A stretch of DNA of 64,000 nucleotides from an uncultured Pelagibacteraceae bacterium (GCA_902635335.1 CACPNO010000003.1:1-64000); one strand, 5' to 3'; counted from the stretch's first letter, positions 1 to 12,193 are shown. Made by a program: numbers and translations. Notes: generated by a model not told the origin, from the sequence alone.

Positions 1-1
1 A

Positions 2-976
2 ATTGAATTTAAACTATGGGATGTTTTAGGAGCTAAAATGGTTGATGGATTTTCTCTAACAACAGTTCCAACAAATTGGAGAAGAGTTGGACATAAAATT
101 TCAGATAAAGTGTATGAACGTTTAACTGGAGAAAGTGGTTATTTTGATACAAGAATAATTTATGTAGCAGAAGAGGGACCTAAAACTCAAAGAGTAAAAA
201 AATTAGCTATTATGGATCAAGATGGATTTAATACAAAATATTTAACCTTAGGAAATGAGTTGGTATTAACTCCAAGATTTAATCCAACAAATCAAATGGT
301 AACCTACCTCTCATACTTTAGAAATATGCCTAGAGTTTATCTTTTGAATATTGAAACAGGAAAGCAAGAGGTGGTTGGAGATTTTCCAGGAATGACATTT
401 GCTCCAAGATTTTCTCCAGATGGAAAAAAAATTATAATGAGTTTAGCTAAAGACGGTAATTCGGAGATATGGGTTAGAGATTTAGAGACAAATATACAAG
501 AAAAATTAACTGATCATCCCTCTATAGATACTTCTCCATCATACTCACCTGACGGTAAATATATTACATTTAATTCTGATAGAAGCGGTTATCAGCAAAT
601 TTATGTAATGAGAAGCGATGGATCAAAAGTTAAAAGAATATCATTTGGAAAAGGAATTTATGGTACGCCAGTATGGTCACCAAGAGGTGATTTAATAGCT
701 TTTACAAAGTTACACAAAGGTAAATTTTTTATTGGAGTTATGAGAACTGATGGGTCTGGAGAAAGATTACTTACCGAAAATTTTTATCAAGAGGCTCCCT
801 CATGGTCTCCAAATGGTCGAATAATCATATTCTATAGAGAGACAAAAACTGATGATAAAGGTCAAGGATTTTCAGCAAAATTATGGTCAATTGATTTGAC
901 AGGATACAACGAGAGGTTGGTAAAAACTGAGACTGATGCTTCAGACCCGTCATGGTCTTCTTTATTGGGAAATTAG
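2..976 (+). CDS. tolB: Tol-Pal system beta-propeller protein TolB, 5'-truncated by window edge
   Basis: Frame is open back to base 2 ([16 protein letters not shown]...); repeated propeller motifs [24 protein letters not shown]; followed by pal and ybgF. Confidence 0.93.
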   Translation: MEFKLWDVLGAKMVDGFSLTTVPTNWRRVGHKISDKVYERLTGESGYFDTRIIYVAEEGPKTQRVKKLAIMDQDGFNTKYLTLGNELVLTPRFNPTNQMVTYLSYFRNMPRVYLLNIETGKQEVVGDFPGMTFAPRFSPDGKKIIMSLAKDGNSEIWVRDLETNIQEKLTDHPSIDTSPSYSPDGKYITFNSDRSGYQQIYVMRSDGSKVKRISFGKGIYGTPVWSPRGDLIAFTKLHKGKFFIGVMRTDGSGERLLTENFYQEAPSWSPNGRIIIFYRETKTDDKGQGFSAKLWSIDLTGYNERLVKTETDASDPSWSSLLGN

Positions 977-1070
977 AGAAAATATAGAATTTTGTTAAAT
1001 TTGGTTGATTTTTCTGGACAAAACCTCTAATTAATTGATTAATTCATATTATTCTATTTAAGGAGCAAAA

Positions 1071-1631
1071 ATGAATCTAAGCAAAATTTTTAAAAATGCA
1101 TTTCTTGTCGTTATGTTCGGTTTAATTGTTACCGCGTGCGCAACCAAGAAGTCTGTAAAAACAACTGAAACTTCATCTAAAGCAAAAGTAGAAGAGAAAG
1201 TAGAAGAGACTCAAAAAGCAGATCCAATTGAAAAATTAGATGCGTTAATGCAGGGTGACGTTTATATAGGTTCCGATACTGTAGGAGAGCTTGCAAGCGG
1301 AGTACCTGACAGGGTATTCTTTGCTACAAATGAAACAATATTAACCACAGCTTCGAGAGAGACTTTAAGAAAACAGGCTGCTTGGTTAAGACAGAACTCA
1401 GAAGTGACTGTCGTGGTTGAAGGTCATGCAGATGAGAGAGGTACAAGAGAATATAACTTAGCATTAGGTGAGAGAAGAGCTAATGCCGCAAAAGACTATT
1501 TGATGACTTATGGTGTTTCTTCCGATCGTATAAAAGTTTTAAGTTATGGAAAAGAGAGACCTGTAGACTCTGGTTCTAATCCACTATCGTGGTCAAAAAA
1601 TAGAAGATCTGTAACAGTAAAAGCAAATTAA
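1071..1631 (+). CDS. pal: Peptidoglycan-associated lipoprotein Pal (OmpA-like)
   Basis: Lipobox-like VTACA, OmpA C-terminal motif VVEGHADERGTREYNLALGERRANAAKDYL; upstream AAGGAG. Confidence 0.95.
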   Translation: MNLSKIFKNAFLVVMFGLIVTACATKKSVKTTETSSKAKVEEKVEETQKADPIEKLDALMQGDVYIGSDTVGELASGVPDRVFFATNETILTTASRETLRKQAAWLRQNSEVTVVVEGHADERGTREYNLALGERRANAAKDYLMTYGVSSDRIKVLSYGKERPVDSGSNPLSWSKNRRSVTVKAN

Positions 1632-1640
1632 AATAAATTA

Positions 1641-1683
1641 AAAGACCCTTACTTTATCTAAGAATGTAAGGGTCTTCTTTTTG
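1641..1683 (+). terminator. Rho-independent terminator after pal
   Basis: Inverted repeat AGACCCTTAC...GTAAGGGTCT followed by T-rich tract TCTTTTTG. Confidence 0.8.
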
Positions 1684-1709
1684 CCATTATTATAATTACA
1701 AATACTTTT

Positions 1710-2729
1710 ATGAGATCATTAATTAAGTCGATTTTAGTTAACTCCGTTTTATTTTTATTATTCTCAACTAGTATTTCATTTTCTCAGGATCAGGAAGTGG
1801 GAGAAATTTTAGAGAGTATTCAAAAGGATCTGAGAACTCTAGAAAGAGCAGTTTATTCTCAATCATTTTCGGAAAGTTCTGATACAAATAAAATTCAAAA
1901 GGTTTCCACAAAAGAGTCTGAGCAGGCTTTAACTAAACATTTATTGAAATTAAGTGAAATAGAAATGCAATTTCAAGAGTTAACAAATAAATTTGAGGAA
2001 ATTAATTTTAAATTGGACAAACTTTCTAGCAAGCTTTCAAAAGTGCAGCAAGATAATCAATTAAGGTTTGAGCAAATTGAACAAACTTCTACTTTAAATA
2101 CAAATAGTAAACCTCTAGCTTCTCTACCTAATACTGATCAAACACTGGAGAATCAAGAGATAACACAAAAAAAAATACTTCCGGGATCTTCAGAACCACA
2201 GTCGTTAGGAGAAATTTCTTATAAAGATATGACCACAAGTAATGACACACAGGTAATTGAGTCTGTAGAACAAACCGAAGCAATAATTTCAGAAGTTTTT
2301 AATGCAGAGGAAAAATTATTACCTGATGTAAGTCCAAAAGAGCAATATCAATTTGCAAGAAATTTTTTAAAAGTTGGTGATTATGATAGTGCTGAGAAAG
2401 CATTTAGGGAATTTGTATTGATTAATCCTGATAATGAATTGTCAGGTAATGCACAGTATTGGTATGCTGAAACTTATAGAATAAGACAAATGTACACCGA
2501 TGCTGCCACTGCATATTTGGAAGGTTATCAAAAGTATCCAAAAAGTAAGATTGCTCCTGAAAATTTATTGAAACTAGGAGTATCATTAGTTCAGATGGGA
2601 GAAAAAGATCAAGGATGCTTGATGATTGCTGGAGTTAAAAAACAATATCCTGACGCAACTCAATCTGTACTTCAAAAAGCAAAGTATTATGAAGAAAAAG
2701 AATTTGAGTGTAAAAAAGAAAATTCATAA
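1710..2729 (+). CDS. ybgF: Tol-Pal system protein YbgF/CpoB (coiled coil + TPR)
   Basis: Signal peptide, coiled-coil N-terminus, TPR tail (QYQFARNFLKVGDYDSAEKAFREFVLINPDNELSGNAQYWYAETYR), position after pal. Confidence 0.88.
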   Translation: MRSLIKSILVNSVLFLLFSTSISFSQDQEVGEILESIQKDLRTLERAVYSQSFSESSDTNKIQKVSTKESEQALTKHLLKLSEIEMQFQELTNKFEEINFKLDKLSSKLSKVQQDNQLRFEQIEQTSTLNTNSKPLASLPNTDQTLENQEITQKKILPGSSEPQSLGEISYKDMTTSNDTQVIESVEQTEAIISEVFNAEEKLLPDVSPKEQYQFARNFLKVGDYDSAEKAFREFVLINPDNELSGNAQYWYAETYRIRQMYTDAATAYLEGYQKYPKSKIAPENLLKLGVSLVQMGEKDQGCLMIAGVKKQYPDATQSVLQKAKYYEEKEFECKKENS

Positions 2730-3756
2730 TTTTTATTACAAGAAATTAGATGATCCAAGAATAAAAAGAATTTACTTAAATTTTAAAAAAAAATTATCAG
2801 GCCACATTAAAAACAGTTTTTGTGTAGCTGTTTCAGGAGGGGCAGACAGTATGGCATTGTCATTCTTAGCTAAATGTTATTCTATTGAAAATAACAAAAA
2901 AAGTTACTTTTTTATCGTAGATCATAAATTTAGAAAAAATTCTACTCTCGAAGCTAATTTAGTAAAAAAAAAACTTAGATTATTCGGAATTTCTAGCAAC
3001 ATACTTACTATTAAAAAAAAAATATCAAAAAATATTCAATCCTTTGCAAGAGACAATAGATATAAATTAATTATCAATCAAAGTTTAAATAAAAAAATTG
3101 ATATGATTTTAACTGCACATCATGTAGATGATTTGATTGAAAATTTTTTTATAAGATTATTAAGAGGTTCAGGATTAAAAGGTTTGATTTCATTCAGTAA
3201 GATTAAATCAAAATTGAAGTTTGATGATAAGATTTTTATCCTGAGACCACTAATTGATACGAGTAAAAAGGATTTAGTATATATTTCAAAAAATACTTTT
3301 AATTTTAATGTTAATGATCCGTCTAACCTAAATGATAAGTTTTTAAGAGTTAAAGTAAGGAAACTAATTTCTAATTTAGAGGATGATGGGTTATCACTTG
3401 ACAAATTTAAATTGTCTCTAAAAAATCTTGATAAAAGTAACTTTGCTATAGATCATTATGTTCAAAAAAATATTTGTGATAACTCAAGATATTTAAAATT
3501 AACAAAATCAATTATATTAAAAGATGATTTTTTTAATCAACCTGATGAAATAGTCTTTAGATCGTTTTCAGAAGCGATTCAAAAAGTAGGAAAAAGAAAT
3601 ACTTTTGCCAGGGGTGCTAAAGTTGAAAACTTGCTTAAAAACTTAATATTTTCTAATAATTATTCAAAAAAAACACTTTCCGGATGTGTAATTCAAAAAT
3701 TTCAGAATTCAGTCATTATTTCTCCAGAAAAATGGAAGAATACATCCAAATTGTAA
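2689..3756 (+). CDS. tilS: tRNA(Ile)-lysidine synthase TilS
   Basis: P-loop AVSGGADSMALS and HHVDDLIENFFIRLLRGSG; internal ATG 2689 preferred to the longer ORF from 2626. Confidence 0.88.
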   Translation: MKKKNLSVKKKIHNFYYKKLDDPRIKRIYLNFKKKLSGHIKNSFCVAVSGGADSMALSFLAKCYSIENNKKSYFFIVDHKFRKNSTLEANLVKKKLRLFGISSNILTIKKKISKNIQSFARDNRYKLIINQSLNKKIDMILTAHHVDDLIENFFIRLLRGSGLKGLISFSKIKSKLKFDDKIFILRPLIDTSKKDLVYISKNTFNFNVNDPSNLNDKFLRVKVRKLISNLEDDGLSLDKFKLSLKNLDKSNFAIDHYVQKNICDNSRYLKLTKSIILKDDFFNQPDEIVFRSFSEAIQKVGKRNTFARGAKVENLLKNLIFSNNYSKKTLSGCVIQKFQNSVIISPEKWKNTSKL

Positions 3757-3801
3757 CAAATTGACACTTGTTAAATTTATAATAATTCTTAATTTATACG
3801 T

Positions 3802-5694
3802 ATGAATTTTAAAAATCTAGCTATGTGGGCTGTAATAGTTATTTTAACTATTGGTCTTTATAACATGTTTAAAAATCCACAGGGATCAGTAAATAAAAAA
3901 AATAACATAATATTTTCTGAATTCTTAACCCAAGTAGATAATGGAAGAGTTGTACAAGTAGAAATTCAAGGAAAAAATATTAAGGGTGTAATGTCAAATG
4001 GAGAGATCTTTAACACTTATGCTCCTGATGATCCAAATTTAATTCAAAAACTAAGTGATAAAGGAGTTAGTATTTCAGCGAGTCCATTAGAAGAAAAAAT
4101 GCCTTCACTATTCGGGATACTATTATCTTGGTTTCCAATGCTACTTTTAATTGCTGTATGGATTTTCTTTATGAGACAGATGCAAGGTGGCAAAGGTGGA
4201 GCAATGGGTTTTGGAAAATCAAAAGCTAAAATGATGAATGAACTAAAAGGTAAAGTTACCTTTAATGACGTAGCTGGAGTAGAGGAAGCAAAAGAAGAAG
4301 TTGAAGAAGTTGTAGAATTTTTAAAAGATCCTAAAAAGTTTAGTAGGTTAGGTGGAAAAATACCTCGTGGATGTCTTTTAGTTGGACCTCCTGGGACAGG
4401 TAAAACTTTACTTGCAAGAGCGATAGCAGGTGAAGCAGGAGTACCATTCTTTACAATATCTGGATCAGATTTTGTAGAAATGTTTGTTGGTGTGGGAGCT
4501 TCTAGAGTTCGAGATATGTTTGAACAAGGCAAAAAGCATTCACCTTGCATAATATTTATTGATGAGATTGATGCTGTAGGAAGAAGTAGAGGAGCAGGCC
4601 TAGGCGGTGGAAATGATGAAAGAGAGCAAACACTAAATCAATTACTTGTAGAGATGGATGGTTTTGATACTAACGAAGGTGTTATAATAATTGCAGCAAC
4701 CAATAGACCAGATGTGCTTGATCCAGCTTTATTACGACCGGGAAGATTTGACAGACAGGTAGTAGTTTCTAACCCTGACTTACTTGGCAGAGAAAAAATA
4801 TTAAAGGTACATGCAAAGAAAATATCAATGGCTCCAGATGTAAATTTAAGAACGATAGCAAGAGGAACTCCTGGCTTCTCTGGTGCTGATCTAGCAAATT
4901 TAGTAAATGAAGCTGCATTACTTGCTGCAAGGAAAAATAAAAGAATAGTTACATACATGGAGTTCGAGGAAGCTAAGGATAAAGTAATGATGGGTTCTGA
5001 GAGAAGATCAATGGTAATGAGTGAGGAAGAAAAAAAACTGACTGCTTATCACGAGGCAGGTCATGCAATTGTTACTATAAATGAAAAAGCAGCATATCCT
5101 ATACACAAAGCAACAATTATTCCTAGAGGCAGAGCATTAGGAATGGTTATGCAACTTCCTGAAAGAGATGAAGTATCTCAAACTAGAGAACAATTACACG
5201 CGCAAATGGCTATTGCAATGGGTGGTAGAGTTGCAGAGGAGATTATATTTGGAGATGATAAAGTTACTACTGGTGCAGCAAGTGATATAGAGCAAGCAAC
5301 AAAGAGAGCAAGAGCTATGGTAATGAGAGCAGGATTAAGTAAAGAACTTGGTCCAGTTGCCTACGGTGAAAATGAGGAAGAGGTTTTCTTAGGAAGATCG
5401 GTTGCAAGACAACAAAATATGTCAGAAGAAACTGCAAGAAAAGTAGATACCGAGATAAGAAAATTTGTTGATCAAGGCTATGATAGAGCAAAGAAGGTTT
5501 TGACTGATAAAATTGATGACTTGCACAAATTAGCTAAAGCTCTGCTTACTTATGAAACATTAACAGGCTCAGAAATTGAGGACATAGTAAATAAAAATAT
5601 ATATCCAAAAAATAAAGAAGATTTAAAAGTAGAAGAAGATGATCAAAGCTCTGCTTTAGGCTCAATGGGATTGAAACCGAAAATTGTTCATTAA
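3802..5694 (+). CDS. ftsH: ATP-dependent zinc metalloprotease FtsH
   Basis: Walker [12 protein letters not shown] region, HEAGH zinc motif, two N-terminal TM helices. Confidence 0.98.
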   Translation: MNFKNLAMWAVIVILTIGLYNMFKNPQGSVNKKNNIIFSEFLTQVDNGRVVQVEIQGKNIKGVMSNGEIFNTYAPDDPNLIQKLSDKGVSISASPLEEKMPSLFGILLSWFPMLLLIAVWIFFMRQMQGGKGGAMGFGKSKAKMMNELKGKVTFNDVAGVEEAKEEVEEVVEFLKDPKKFSRLGGKIPRGCLLVGPPGTGKTLLARAIAGEAGVPFFTISGSDFVEMFVGVGASRVRDMFEQGKKHSPCIIFIDEIDAVGRSRGAGLGGGNDEREQTLNQLLVEMDGFDTNEGVIIIAATNRPDVLDPALLRPGRFDRQVVVSNPDLLGREKILKVHAKKISMAPDVNLRTIARGTPGFSGADLANLVNEAALLAARKNKRIVTYMEFEEAKDKVMMGSERRSMVMSEEEKKLTAYHEAGHAIVTINEKAAYPIHKATIIPRGRALGMVMQLPERDEVSQTREQLHAQMAIAMGGRVAEEIIFGDDKVTTGAASDIEQATKRARAMVMRAGLSKELGPVAYGENEEEVFLGRSVARQQNMSEETARKVDTEIRKFVDQGYDRAKKVLTDKIDDLHKLAKALLTYETLTGSEIEDIVNKNIYPKNKEDLKVEEDDQSSALGSMGLKPKIVH

Positions 5695-5700
5695 AAATTA

Positions 5701-6756
5701 ATGCAAAAATATTACACAAGACCGTGTAATTTTTATTATAACAAAGTATCTAAAGATAAAGTTAAAAAAAAGATTTCAATTCCAGTTAATGGCAATAAAT
5801 CATTTTCATTTGATAGTATTGAAATCATTAGCAGGACAAATAAAAAAAAAATAAATATTAGAAGTATTAAAAATCTTCCTTCAAAAATAAAAAAAAAGGT
5901 TTTAATTGATATAAAGAACATATCAAAAGCTAAAAAAATCCCTAAATTAAAATTTGATAATTTACCAATAATTATGGGTATCTTAAATATTACACCTGAT
6001 AGTTTTTCTGATGGTGGACAATTTAATAAAAAAGGTTCTGCAATAAAACAGATTAATAAATTAATAGCTAATGGAGCAAAGATAATTGATATCGGAGGCG
6101 AGTCTACAAGACCAGGCTCTAAAGAAATTCATCAAATAGAGGAGTGGCTGAGAGTAAATAAAGTTATGAATTATTTGAAATCCAAAAAACTTTTTGTTTC
6201 TTTAGATACTAGAAAAAGTTTTGTGATGAAAAAAGCTTCAAAATATAAGCTAGATCTAATTAATGATGTATCTGGCCTGAGTTATGACAAGGAGACAATT
6301 AATTTTTTAAAAAAAACAAAATTACCATTCGTTTTACATCATATGAAAGGTAACACAGAAACAATGCAAAAAAATCCGAGTTATAATAATGTTTTGTTAG
6401 ACATATATGATTTTTTCGAGGATAAGCTGAGATCAATTAGAAAAAGTGGAATTAAACATAATCACATTATCTTAGATCCCGGAGTAGGATTTGGTAAAAA
6501 TATGAAACATAATATTACCCTAATAAGTAATGTTTCTATTTTTCATTCTATAGGATTGCCAGTAATGTTGGGAATTTCCAGAAAGAGATTTATAAAAGAT
6601 ATATCTGGAAATAATGATAGCAAAGAAAAAATAGGTGGGACTGTGTCTTCAAGCATCTTTAGCATGTTGCAAGGAGTACAAATCCTAAGGATCCATGATG
6701 TTAATGAAGTTAACCAAGGAATAAAAGTTTTTAAAAAACTAAGTTTAAATTTATGA
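5701..6756 (+). CDS. folP: Dihydropteroate synthase with ~90-residue N-terminal extension
   Basis: IMGILNITPDSFSDGG, GGESTRPGS, HHMKG, DPGVGFGK motifs. Confidence 0.93.
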   Translation: MQKYYTRPCNFYYNKVSKDKVKKKISIPVNGNKSFSFDSIEIISRTNKKKINIRSIKNLPSKIKKKVLIDIKNISKAKKIPKLKFDNLPIIMGILNITPDSFSDGGQFNKKGSAIKQINKLIANGAKIIDIGGESTRPGSKEIHQIEEWLRVNKVMNYLKSKKLFVSLDTRKSFVMKKASKYKLDLINDVSGLSYDKETINFLKKTKLPFVLHHMKGNTETMQKNPSYNNVLLDIYDFFEDKLRSIRKSGIKHNHIILDPGVGFGKNMKHNITLISNVSIFHSIGLPVMLGISRKRFIKDISGNNDSKEKIGGTVSSSIFSMLQGVQILRIHDVNEVNQGIKVFKKLSLNL

Positions 6757-8084
6757 CAAAAAAATATTTTGGTACAGATGGAATAAGAGGAAAAGTAAAT
6801 GGAAATAAAATAAATGGTGACATGTTTTTTAAGTTTGGCCTTGCTGTTGGTACATATTTTAATAATAAAAAAAAAACCAAACAGATAGCAATAATTGCTA
6901 AAGACACTAGATTATCAGGATATGCACTAGAACCAGCATTAGTGTCCGGTTTAGCATCTGCAGGAATGCATGTTTTCACTTTTGGTCCATTACCAACAAA
7001 TGGTCTTGCGATGCTTACAAAAAAAATGAGAGCAAACATGGGTATCATGATTACGGCATCACATAATCCTTATTATGATAATGGTCTAAAATTATTTGGA
7101 CCTGATGGACTTAAATTGTCAGATAATATAGAAAAAAAAATCGAAAAATTAATTGACTCCAATATATCAAAAAAATTATCTAGTCCTAAAATATTAGGTA
7201 GAGTAAAAAGATTGGAAGATAGTTCAGAAAAATATATTGAAATCTTAAAAACAAATTTTCCTAAACATTTTAATTTAAGAGGATTAAGAATTACAATAGA
7301 TTGTGCTAATGGAGCTGCATATAAAGTAGGTCCACAATTGTTTAGATCATTAGGTGCCATAGTTAATGAAATTGGGACTTCTCCAAATGGATTTAATATA
7401 AATAAAAAATGTGGTTCCACATTTCCAAATAAAGTTAAATACCATACAAAAAAAAATAAATCCCATATTGGTATTTCGCTGGATGGCGATGCAGATAGAA
7501 TTATAGTTTGTGATGAAAAGGGTAACATTATTGATGGAGACAAAATAATAGCAATGCTTGCTGAGAGATGGAAAAGGAAAAAAATCTTGAAAGGAGGAGT
7601 TGTAGGAACATTAATGTCAAATTATGGATTGCAAAAATACTTTTCAAAAAATAAGATAAAATTTGTAAGATCTAAAGTTGGAGATAGATATGTGAAGGAA
7701 GAAATGCAGAAAAATAAATTTAATTTGGGAGGAGAACAATCAGGACATATTATACTAGGTAAATTTGCCACTACTGGTGATGGTTTACTGGTTGCTTTAG
7801 AAATTTTATTCTCAATGAGAAAAGGGAAAAAGGCTAGTGAAATATTCCAAAATTTTATGCCCACCCCTCAATTGTTGGAAAATGTAGAAGTAAAAGATAA
7901 GTCAATAATTAGCAGTCTCAAGTGCAAAAATGCAATAAAAAAAGCTAATAGTTTAATAAAAGGAAAAGGTAGAATGTTAGTACGAAAGTCTGGAACTGAG
8001 CCTGTATTAAGAATAATGTGTGAGTCCGATGACAAAACTATGCTTTCAAAATGTATTAAAATTGTAAAACAATCAATTATCTAA
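6753..8084 (+). CDS. glmM: Phosphoglucosamine mutase
   Basis: KYFGTDGIRGKVN, ITASHNPYYDNGLK, SLDGDADRII. Confidence 0.96.
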   Translation: MTKKYFGTDGIRGKVNGNKINGDMFFKFGLAVGTYFNNKKKTKQIAIIAKDTRLSGYALEPALVSGLASAGMHVFTFGPLPTNGLAMLTKKMRANMGIMITASHNPYYDNGLKLFGPDGLKLSDNIEKKIEKLIDSNISKKLSSPKILGRVKRLEDSSEKYIEILKTNFPKHFNLRGLRITIDCANGAAYKVGPQLFRSLGAIVNEIGTSPNGFNINKKCGSTFPNKVKYHTKKNKSHIGISLDGDADRIIVCDEKGNIIDGDKIIAMLAERWKRKKILKGGVVGTLMSNYGLQKYFSKNKIKFVRSKVGDRYVKEEMQKNKFNLGGEQSGHIILGKFATTGDGLLVALEILFSMRKGKKASEIFQNFMPTPQLLENVEVKDKSIISSLKCKNAIKKANSLIKGKGRMLVRKSGTEPVLRIMCESDDKTMLSKCIKIVKQSII

Positions 8085-8085
8085 C

Positions 8086-8898
8086 TTGAAAATAAAATCT
8101 AATATTTTAGTTATTGCTGGCTCAGACTCCTCTGGAGGTGCAGGCATACAAGCAGATATTAAAACCGTGACATCGCTTGGTTCATATGCCATGACTGCTA
8201 TAACTGCTATAACATCACAAAATACAACAGGCGTTAAATCAATAATTCCGGTGAACAGCAAAGAAATTTCTAATCAAATCGAATTTACAGCTAAAGATAT
8301 AAAAGTAGACGCTGTCAAAATAGGAATGCTTCATTCAAAAGATGTTATAAATTCAGTAATAAAATCGTTAAAAAAGATAAAAGCAAAAAAAATAATATTA
8401 GATCCTGTGATGGTAGCAAAGAGTGGAAAAAAATTAATAAATGACCCAGCTATTAAAATTTTAAAAAAAAATCTTTTACCGGAAGCAGATTTAATTACAC
8501 CAAACATACCTGAAGCTGAAGTTTTAACCAATTCAAAAATATCAAATATCCAAGATGTAATTTTAGCAGGCGCCTATCTAATTGAATTGGGTGCGAAAAA
8601 TGTTCTTATTAAAGGGGGTCATTTAAATTATAAAAATATTCAAGATGTATTTATGAATAAAAAAGAAATCACAATCTTTAAAAATAAGAAAATAAATACT
8701 AAAAATAGCCACGGCACTGGTTGTACTCTTTCTAGCGCTATAACTACCTACTTTTCATGTGGAAAAACTTTAAAGAAATCTTGTGAAATGGCAATTAAAT
8801 ATGTAAATCATTCATTAAGAACTCAACCAAACTTAGGGAAAGGTCACGGTCCTGTAAACCATTTAAATAGTATACAAATTAAAAAAATTTTTAGATGA
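8086..8898 (+). CDS. thiD: Hydroxymethylpyrimidine/phosphomethylpyrimidine kinase (TTG start)
   Basis: [39 protein letters not shown]. Confidence 0.92.
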   Translation: MKIKSNILVIAGSDSSGGAGIQADIKTVTSLGSYAMTAITAITSQNTTGVKSIIPVNSKEISNQIEFTAKDIKVDAVKIGMLHSKDVINSVIKSLKKIKAKKIILDPVMVAKSGKKLINDPAIKILKKNLLPEADLITPNIPEAEVLTNSKISNIQDVILAGAYLIELGAKNVLIKGGHLNYKNIQDVFMNKKEITIFKNKKINTKNSHGTGCTLSSAITTYFSCGKTLKKSCEMAIKYVNHSLRTQPNLGKGHGPVNHLNSIQIKKIFR

Positions 8899-10187
8899 AA
8901 AATGTAGTTGTAGTAGGTTCTCAATGGGGAGATGAAGGAAAAGGTAAAATCGTTGATTGGCTTTCTAGTGAAGCTGATATAATAGTAAGATTTCAAGGTG
9001 GACATAATGCTGGACATACCCTAGTTATAGATGGTGTAGTTTACAAATTAAGACTGTTGCCATCAGGAATAGTTAGAAAAAATAAAATATCTATAATAGG
9101 AAACGGAGTAGTTGTTGATCCATGGGCACTGTTAGAAGAGATTGAAGAAATTAAATCTAAAAGTGTAGAAGTTAATTCTGATAATTTAATTTTATCTGAA
9201 GCAGCTACTCTTATTTTGCCATTCCACAAAGAAATGGACGAAATCAGAGAAGATGCAGCTGGAAAATCTAAAATAGGGACTACAAGAAGAGGAATAGGAC
9301 CAGCGTATGAAGATAAGATTGGTAGAAGATCAATAAGAGTAATGGATCTTGCATCAGAAAATAATTTGGATAAAAGATTAGATGTAGTACTAGGTCATCA
9401 TAATGCAATAAGAAAAGGCTTAGGCAAAACTGAATTTAAAAAAGAGCAGTTAAAAAAAGATCTGTTAAATATTGCACCACAAATACTTAAATTTTCTCAG
9501 CCGGTATGGAAAAAAATAGATGAATTTAAATCTCAAAATAAAAAAATATTATTTGAAGGTGCGCAGGGAGTTCTTTTAGATGTTGACCATGGAACTTATC
9601 CATTTGTTACTTCTTCTAATACTGTTGCTTCATCTGCGGCGACTGGCTCAGGTTGTGGCATAAACTCAATTAATTATATTTTAGGTATCACAAAGGCATA
9701 TACTACAAGAGTGGGAGAAGGACCATTTCCAACCGAGTTAAATGACGAGATAGGTGACTTACTCGGTACAAGAGGAAAAGAATTTGGAACTGTTACAAGT
9801 CGAAAAAGAAGATGTGGTTGGTTTGATGGAGTTCTTGTGAGACAAACTTTAAAAATTTCAGGAATTGATGGAATTGCATTAACCAAACTAGATGTATTAG
9901 ATGAACTAGATGAAATTAAAATGTGCGTTGCTTATGAGATTAATGGTAAAAAATTTGATTATCTTCCAGCCTCAGTTGATGACCAATTTATTGCTAAACC
10001 AATATATAATTCTTATCCAGGTTGGAAATCTTCAACAGTAGGTATAAAAAAATTTGAGGAACTTCCAAAAAATGCAAAATATTATATAAAAGAACTAGAA
10101 AAGTTTGTTGAGACAAAAATTTCAAGTATTTCTACTAGTCCAGAGAGAAATGATACAATTTTAATTCAAGATCCTTTTAATTTTTAG
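8895..10187 (+). CDS. purA: Adenylosuccinate synthase
   Basis: [44 protein letters not shown]. Confidence 0.98.
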   Translation: MKNVVVVGSQWGDEGKGKIVDWLSSEADIIVRFQGGHNAGHTLVIDGVVYKLRLLPSGIVRKNKISIIGNGVVVDPWALLEEIEEIKSKSVEVNSDNLILSEAATLILPFHKEMDEIREDAAGKSKIGTTRRGIGPAYEDKIGRRSIRVMDLASENNLDKRLDVVLGHHNAIRKGLGKTEFKKEQLKKDLLNIAPQILKFSQPVWKKIDEFKSQNKKILFEGAQGVLLDVDHGTYPFVTSSNTVASSAATGSGCGINSINYILGITKAYTTRVGEGPFPTELNDEIGDLLGTRGKEFGTVTSRKRRCGWFDGVLVRQTLKISGIDGIALTKLDVLDELDEIKMCVAYEINGKKFDYLPASVDDQFIAKPIYNSYPGWKSSTVGIKKFEELPKNAKYYIKELEKFVETKISSISTSPERNDTILIQDPFNF

Positions 10188-11074
10188 TTTGCTGGAAGTA
10201 GGTTTTTTGATCTTGCAGAGTTAAGCATGTGCTTTTGAAGTTTCTCAAAAGCTTTGTTTTCTATTTGTCTAACTCTTTCCCTGCTAATATTATATTTTTT
10301 ACTAAGCTCGTCCAAAGTAACTGGTTCATCGGTTAATCTTCTAGAATATAAGATTTTTTTTTCTCTTTCGTTCAAAACTTTTATGGAATCTTCTAGTAAA
10401 TCTTTCCTTTGCTCCATTTCATCATTTTGTGCGATCTTAAGCTCATGATCCATTTCATTATCTACAACCCAATCTTGCCATTCATCACCATCTTCACCAA
10501 TTGGTGCATTTAATGATTGTTCTTTTCCTGATAACCTCCTGTTCATTGAAACAACCTCATTTTCAGTTACAGAAAGCCTTTTTGCAATATCAGTTACATG
10601 TTCTTCTCTCAAATCGCCCTCTGAACGTGGAGCAATCTGGTTCTTAATTTTTTTAAGATTAAAAAAAAGTTTTTTCTGTGCGGTAGTTGTACCTATTTTT
10701 ACTAAACTCCAAGATCTTAATATATATTCTTGTATAGAGGCTTTTATCCACCACATTGCATATGTTGCAAGTCTAAAACCTTTTTCAGGTTCAAATTTTT
10801 TTACAGCTTGCATTAAACCTACATTTCCCTCGGATATCATTTCATTTAGTGGTAAACCATAACCTTTATATCCCATTGCAATCTTTGCAACTAATCTCAA
10901 GTGACTAGTTACAAGTTTTTCTGCTGACTTTAAATTTCCAGTTGACTGCCAATTTTTAGCTAACATATATTCTTCTTCAGCAGCTAGCATAGGAAATTTC
11001 TTTATTTGAGCTAAATACGCAGCTAGACCACCTTCATTTGATAATACAGGCAAATTATAAGTAGAATTTTTCAT
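10184..11074 (-). CDS. rpoH: RNA polymerase heat-shock sigma factor (sigma-32)
   Basis: Sigma-70 region 2 ([49 protein letters not shown]) and region 4 HTH. Confidence 0.95.
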   Translation of the reverse strand: MKNSTYNLPVLSNEGGLAAYLAQIKKFPMLAAEEEYMLAKNWQSTGNLKSAEKLVTSHLRLVAKIAMGYKGYGLPLNEMISEGNVGLMQAVKKFEPEKGFRLATYAMWWIKASIQEYILRSWSLVKIGTTTAQKKLFFNLKKIKNQIAPRSEGDLREEHVTDIAKRLSVTENEVVSMNRRLSGKEQSLNAPIGEDGDEWQDWVVDNEMDHELKIAQNDEMEQRKDLLEDSIKVLNEREKKILYSRRLTDEPVTLDELSKKYNISRERVRQIENKAFEKLQKHMLNSARSKNLLPAN

Positions 11075-11120
11075 TCGAGCTATTTATTTAATAAATAATC
11101 GAATTTTTACAATACTTTTA

Positions 11121-12098
11121 TTACTTGATTTTTCTTAGTTTTTTCAAAATTTTTTCTAAATCATAAGGTAATTTTGATGAAAATTCTAATCTTTTTCCAT
11201 TTTTTGGGTGATTGAATCCCAAAATTTTTGCATGTAAAAATTGTCTACCAAGCTCTTTTATAAGCTTTTCAAGATTGTCATCGATACCTAAAAATTTTTT
11301 ATATTTTTTTTTATATTTTTTGTCTCCAAGAATATTATTTCCTTTATGTGATAAATGAACTCTAATCTGATGGGTTCTTCCAGTTTCAAGTTTACACTCA
11401 ATCAAGCTTAATGTTGGAACTTTATCGTTTTCAAATACTTCTAAAGTTTTATAATTTGTTATTGCTCTTTTACCTTTTGTTAATGAGACCTCCATCATCT
11501 GTCTATTTTTTGAACTTCTTGTTATATAAGTATCTATTTTTCCAGTTTGAGGTCTAGTTTTGCCCCATACCATTGCTTGATAAACTCTCGTTATTGTGTG
11601 ATCCGCAAATTGATTTGATAAATTCTCATGAGTCGGATTATTCTTAGCTATCACAATTAACCCTGAGGTATCTTTATCGATTCTATGGACAATACCAGGC
11701 CTTAAGTCATTTCCAAAATTCGATAAAATGTTATCTGAATAATTAATTAATGCGTTTACAATTGTATTGTCATAATTTCCAGGTCCTGGGTGCATAGAAA
11801 TACCGGCAGGCTTGTTAATTACTATTAAGTCATTGTCCTCATGTATTACATCTAATAAATATTTAAAAGGTCTTAGAGACTCTGTTTTTTCTTCTGTAAT
11901 TTTTAATATAACATTATCTTTGTATTTTACTTTCTTAGAGGGATCCGTAATTAATAAATTATTTATCTTTAATTTATTGTTTAATATTAAATTCTTTATT
12001 TTTGATCTACTTAATTCTTCATTTTGTTTAGCCAATAAAGCGTCAACTCTTAAATTATTTTCTTTATTTTTAACTATTAAATTTATAATACTTTTCAT
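11121..12098 (-). CDS. rluD: 23S rRNA pseudouridine synthase, RluD family
   Basis: S4-like N-terminus, VINKPAGISMHPG, HRIDKDTSGLIVIAK, GRTHQIRVHL. Confidence 0.9.
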   Translation of the reverse strand: MKSIINLIVKNKENNLRVDALLAKQNEELSRSKIKNLILNNKLKINNLLITDPSKKVKYKDNVILKITEEKTESLRPFKYLLDVIHEDNDLIVINKPAGISMHPGPGNYDNTIVNALINYSDNILSNFGNDLRPGIVHRIDKDTSGLIVIAKNNPTHENLSNQFADHTITRVYQAMVWGKTRPQTGKIDTYITRSSKNRQMMEVSLTKGKRAITNYKTLEVFENDKVPTLSLIECKLETGRTHQIRVHLSHKGNNILGDKKYKKKYKKFLGIDDNLEKLIKELGRQFLHAKILGFNHPKNGKRLEFSSKLPYDLEKILKKLRKIK

Positions 12099-12119
12099 AT
12101 TAATATATTAATACATTAT

Positions 12120-12193
12120 GCGTTTGTAGCTCAACTGGATAGAGCGCCAGATTTCGGCTCTGGAGGTTCAGGGTTCGAGTCCTTGCAAGCGCA
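12120..12193 (+). tRNA. tRNA-Arg (anticodon TCG)
   Basis: Cloverleaf: acceptor GCGTTTG/CAAGCGC, anticodon arm CCAGA-TTTCGGC-TCTGG, T-loop GGTTCGAGTCC; CCA not encoded. Confidence 0.95.

Noticed and set aside
2626-2688. Extended N-terminus of TilS in the ORF track
   Set aside because: Overlaps ybgF coding by ~100 nt and adds non-homologous sequence; ATG 2689 is more plausible.
4044-4958. Minus-strand ORFs of 168 and 106 aa inside ftsH
   Set aside because: Antisense to a strongly supported core gene; low-complexity translations with no recognisable family. The same applies to the other minus-strand shadow ORFs (3120-3404, 7073-7543, 8331-8531, 27025-27369, 38811-39227, 45975-46340, 53710-53916, etc.).
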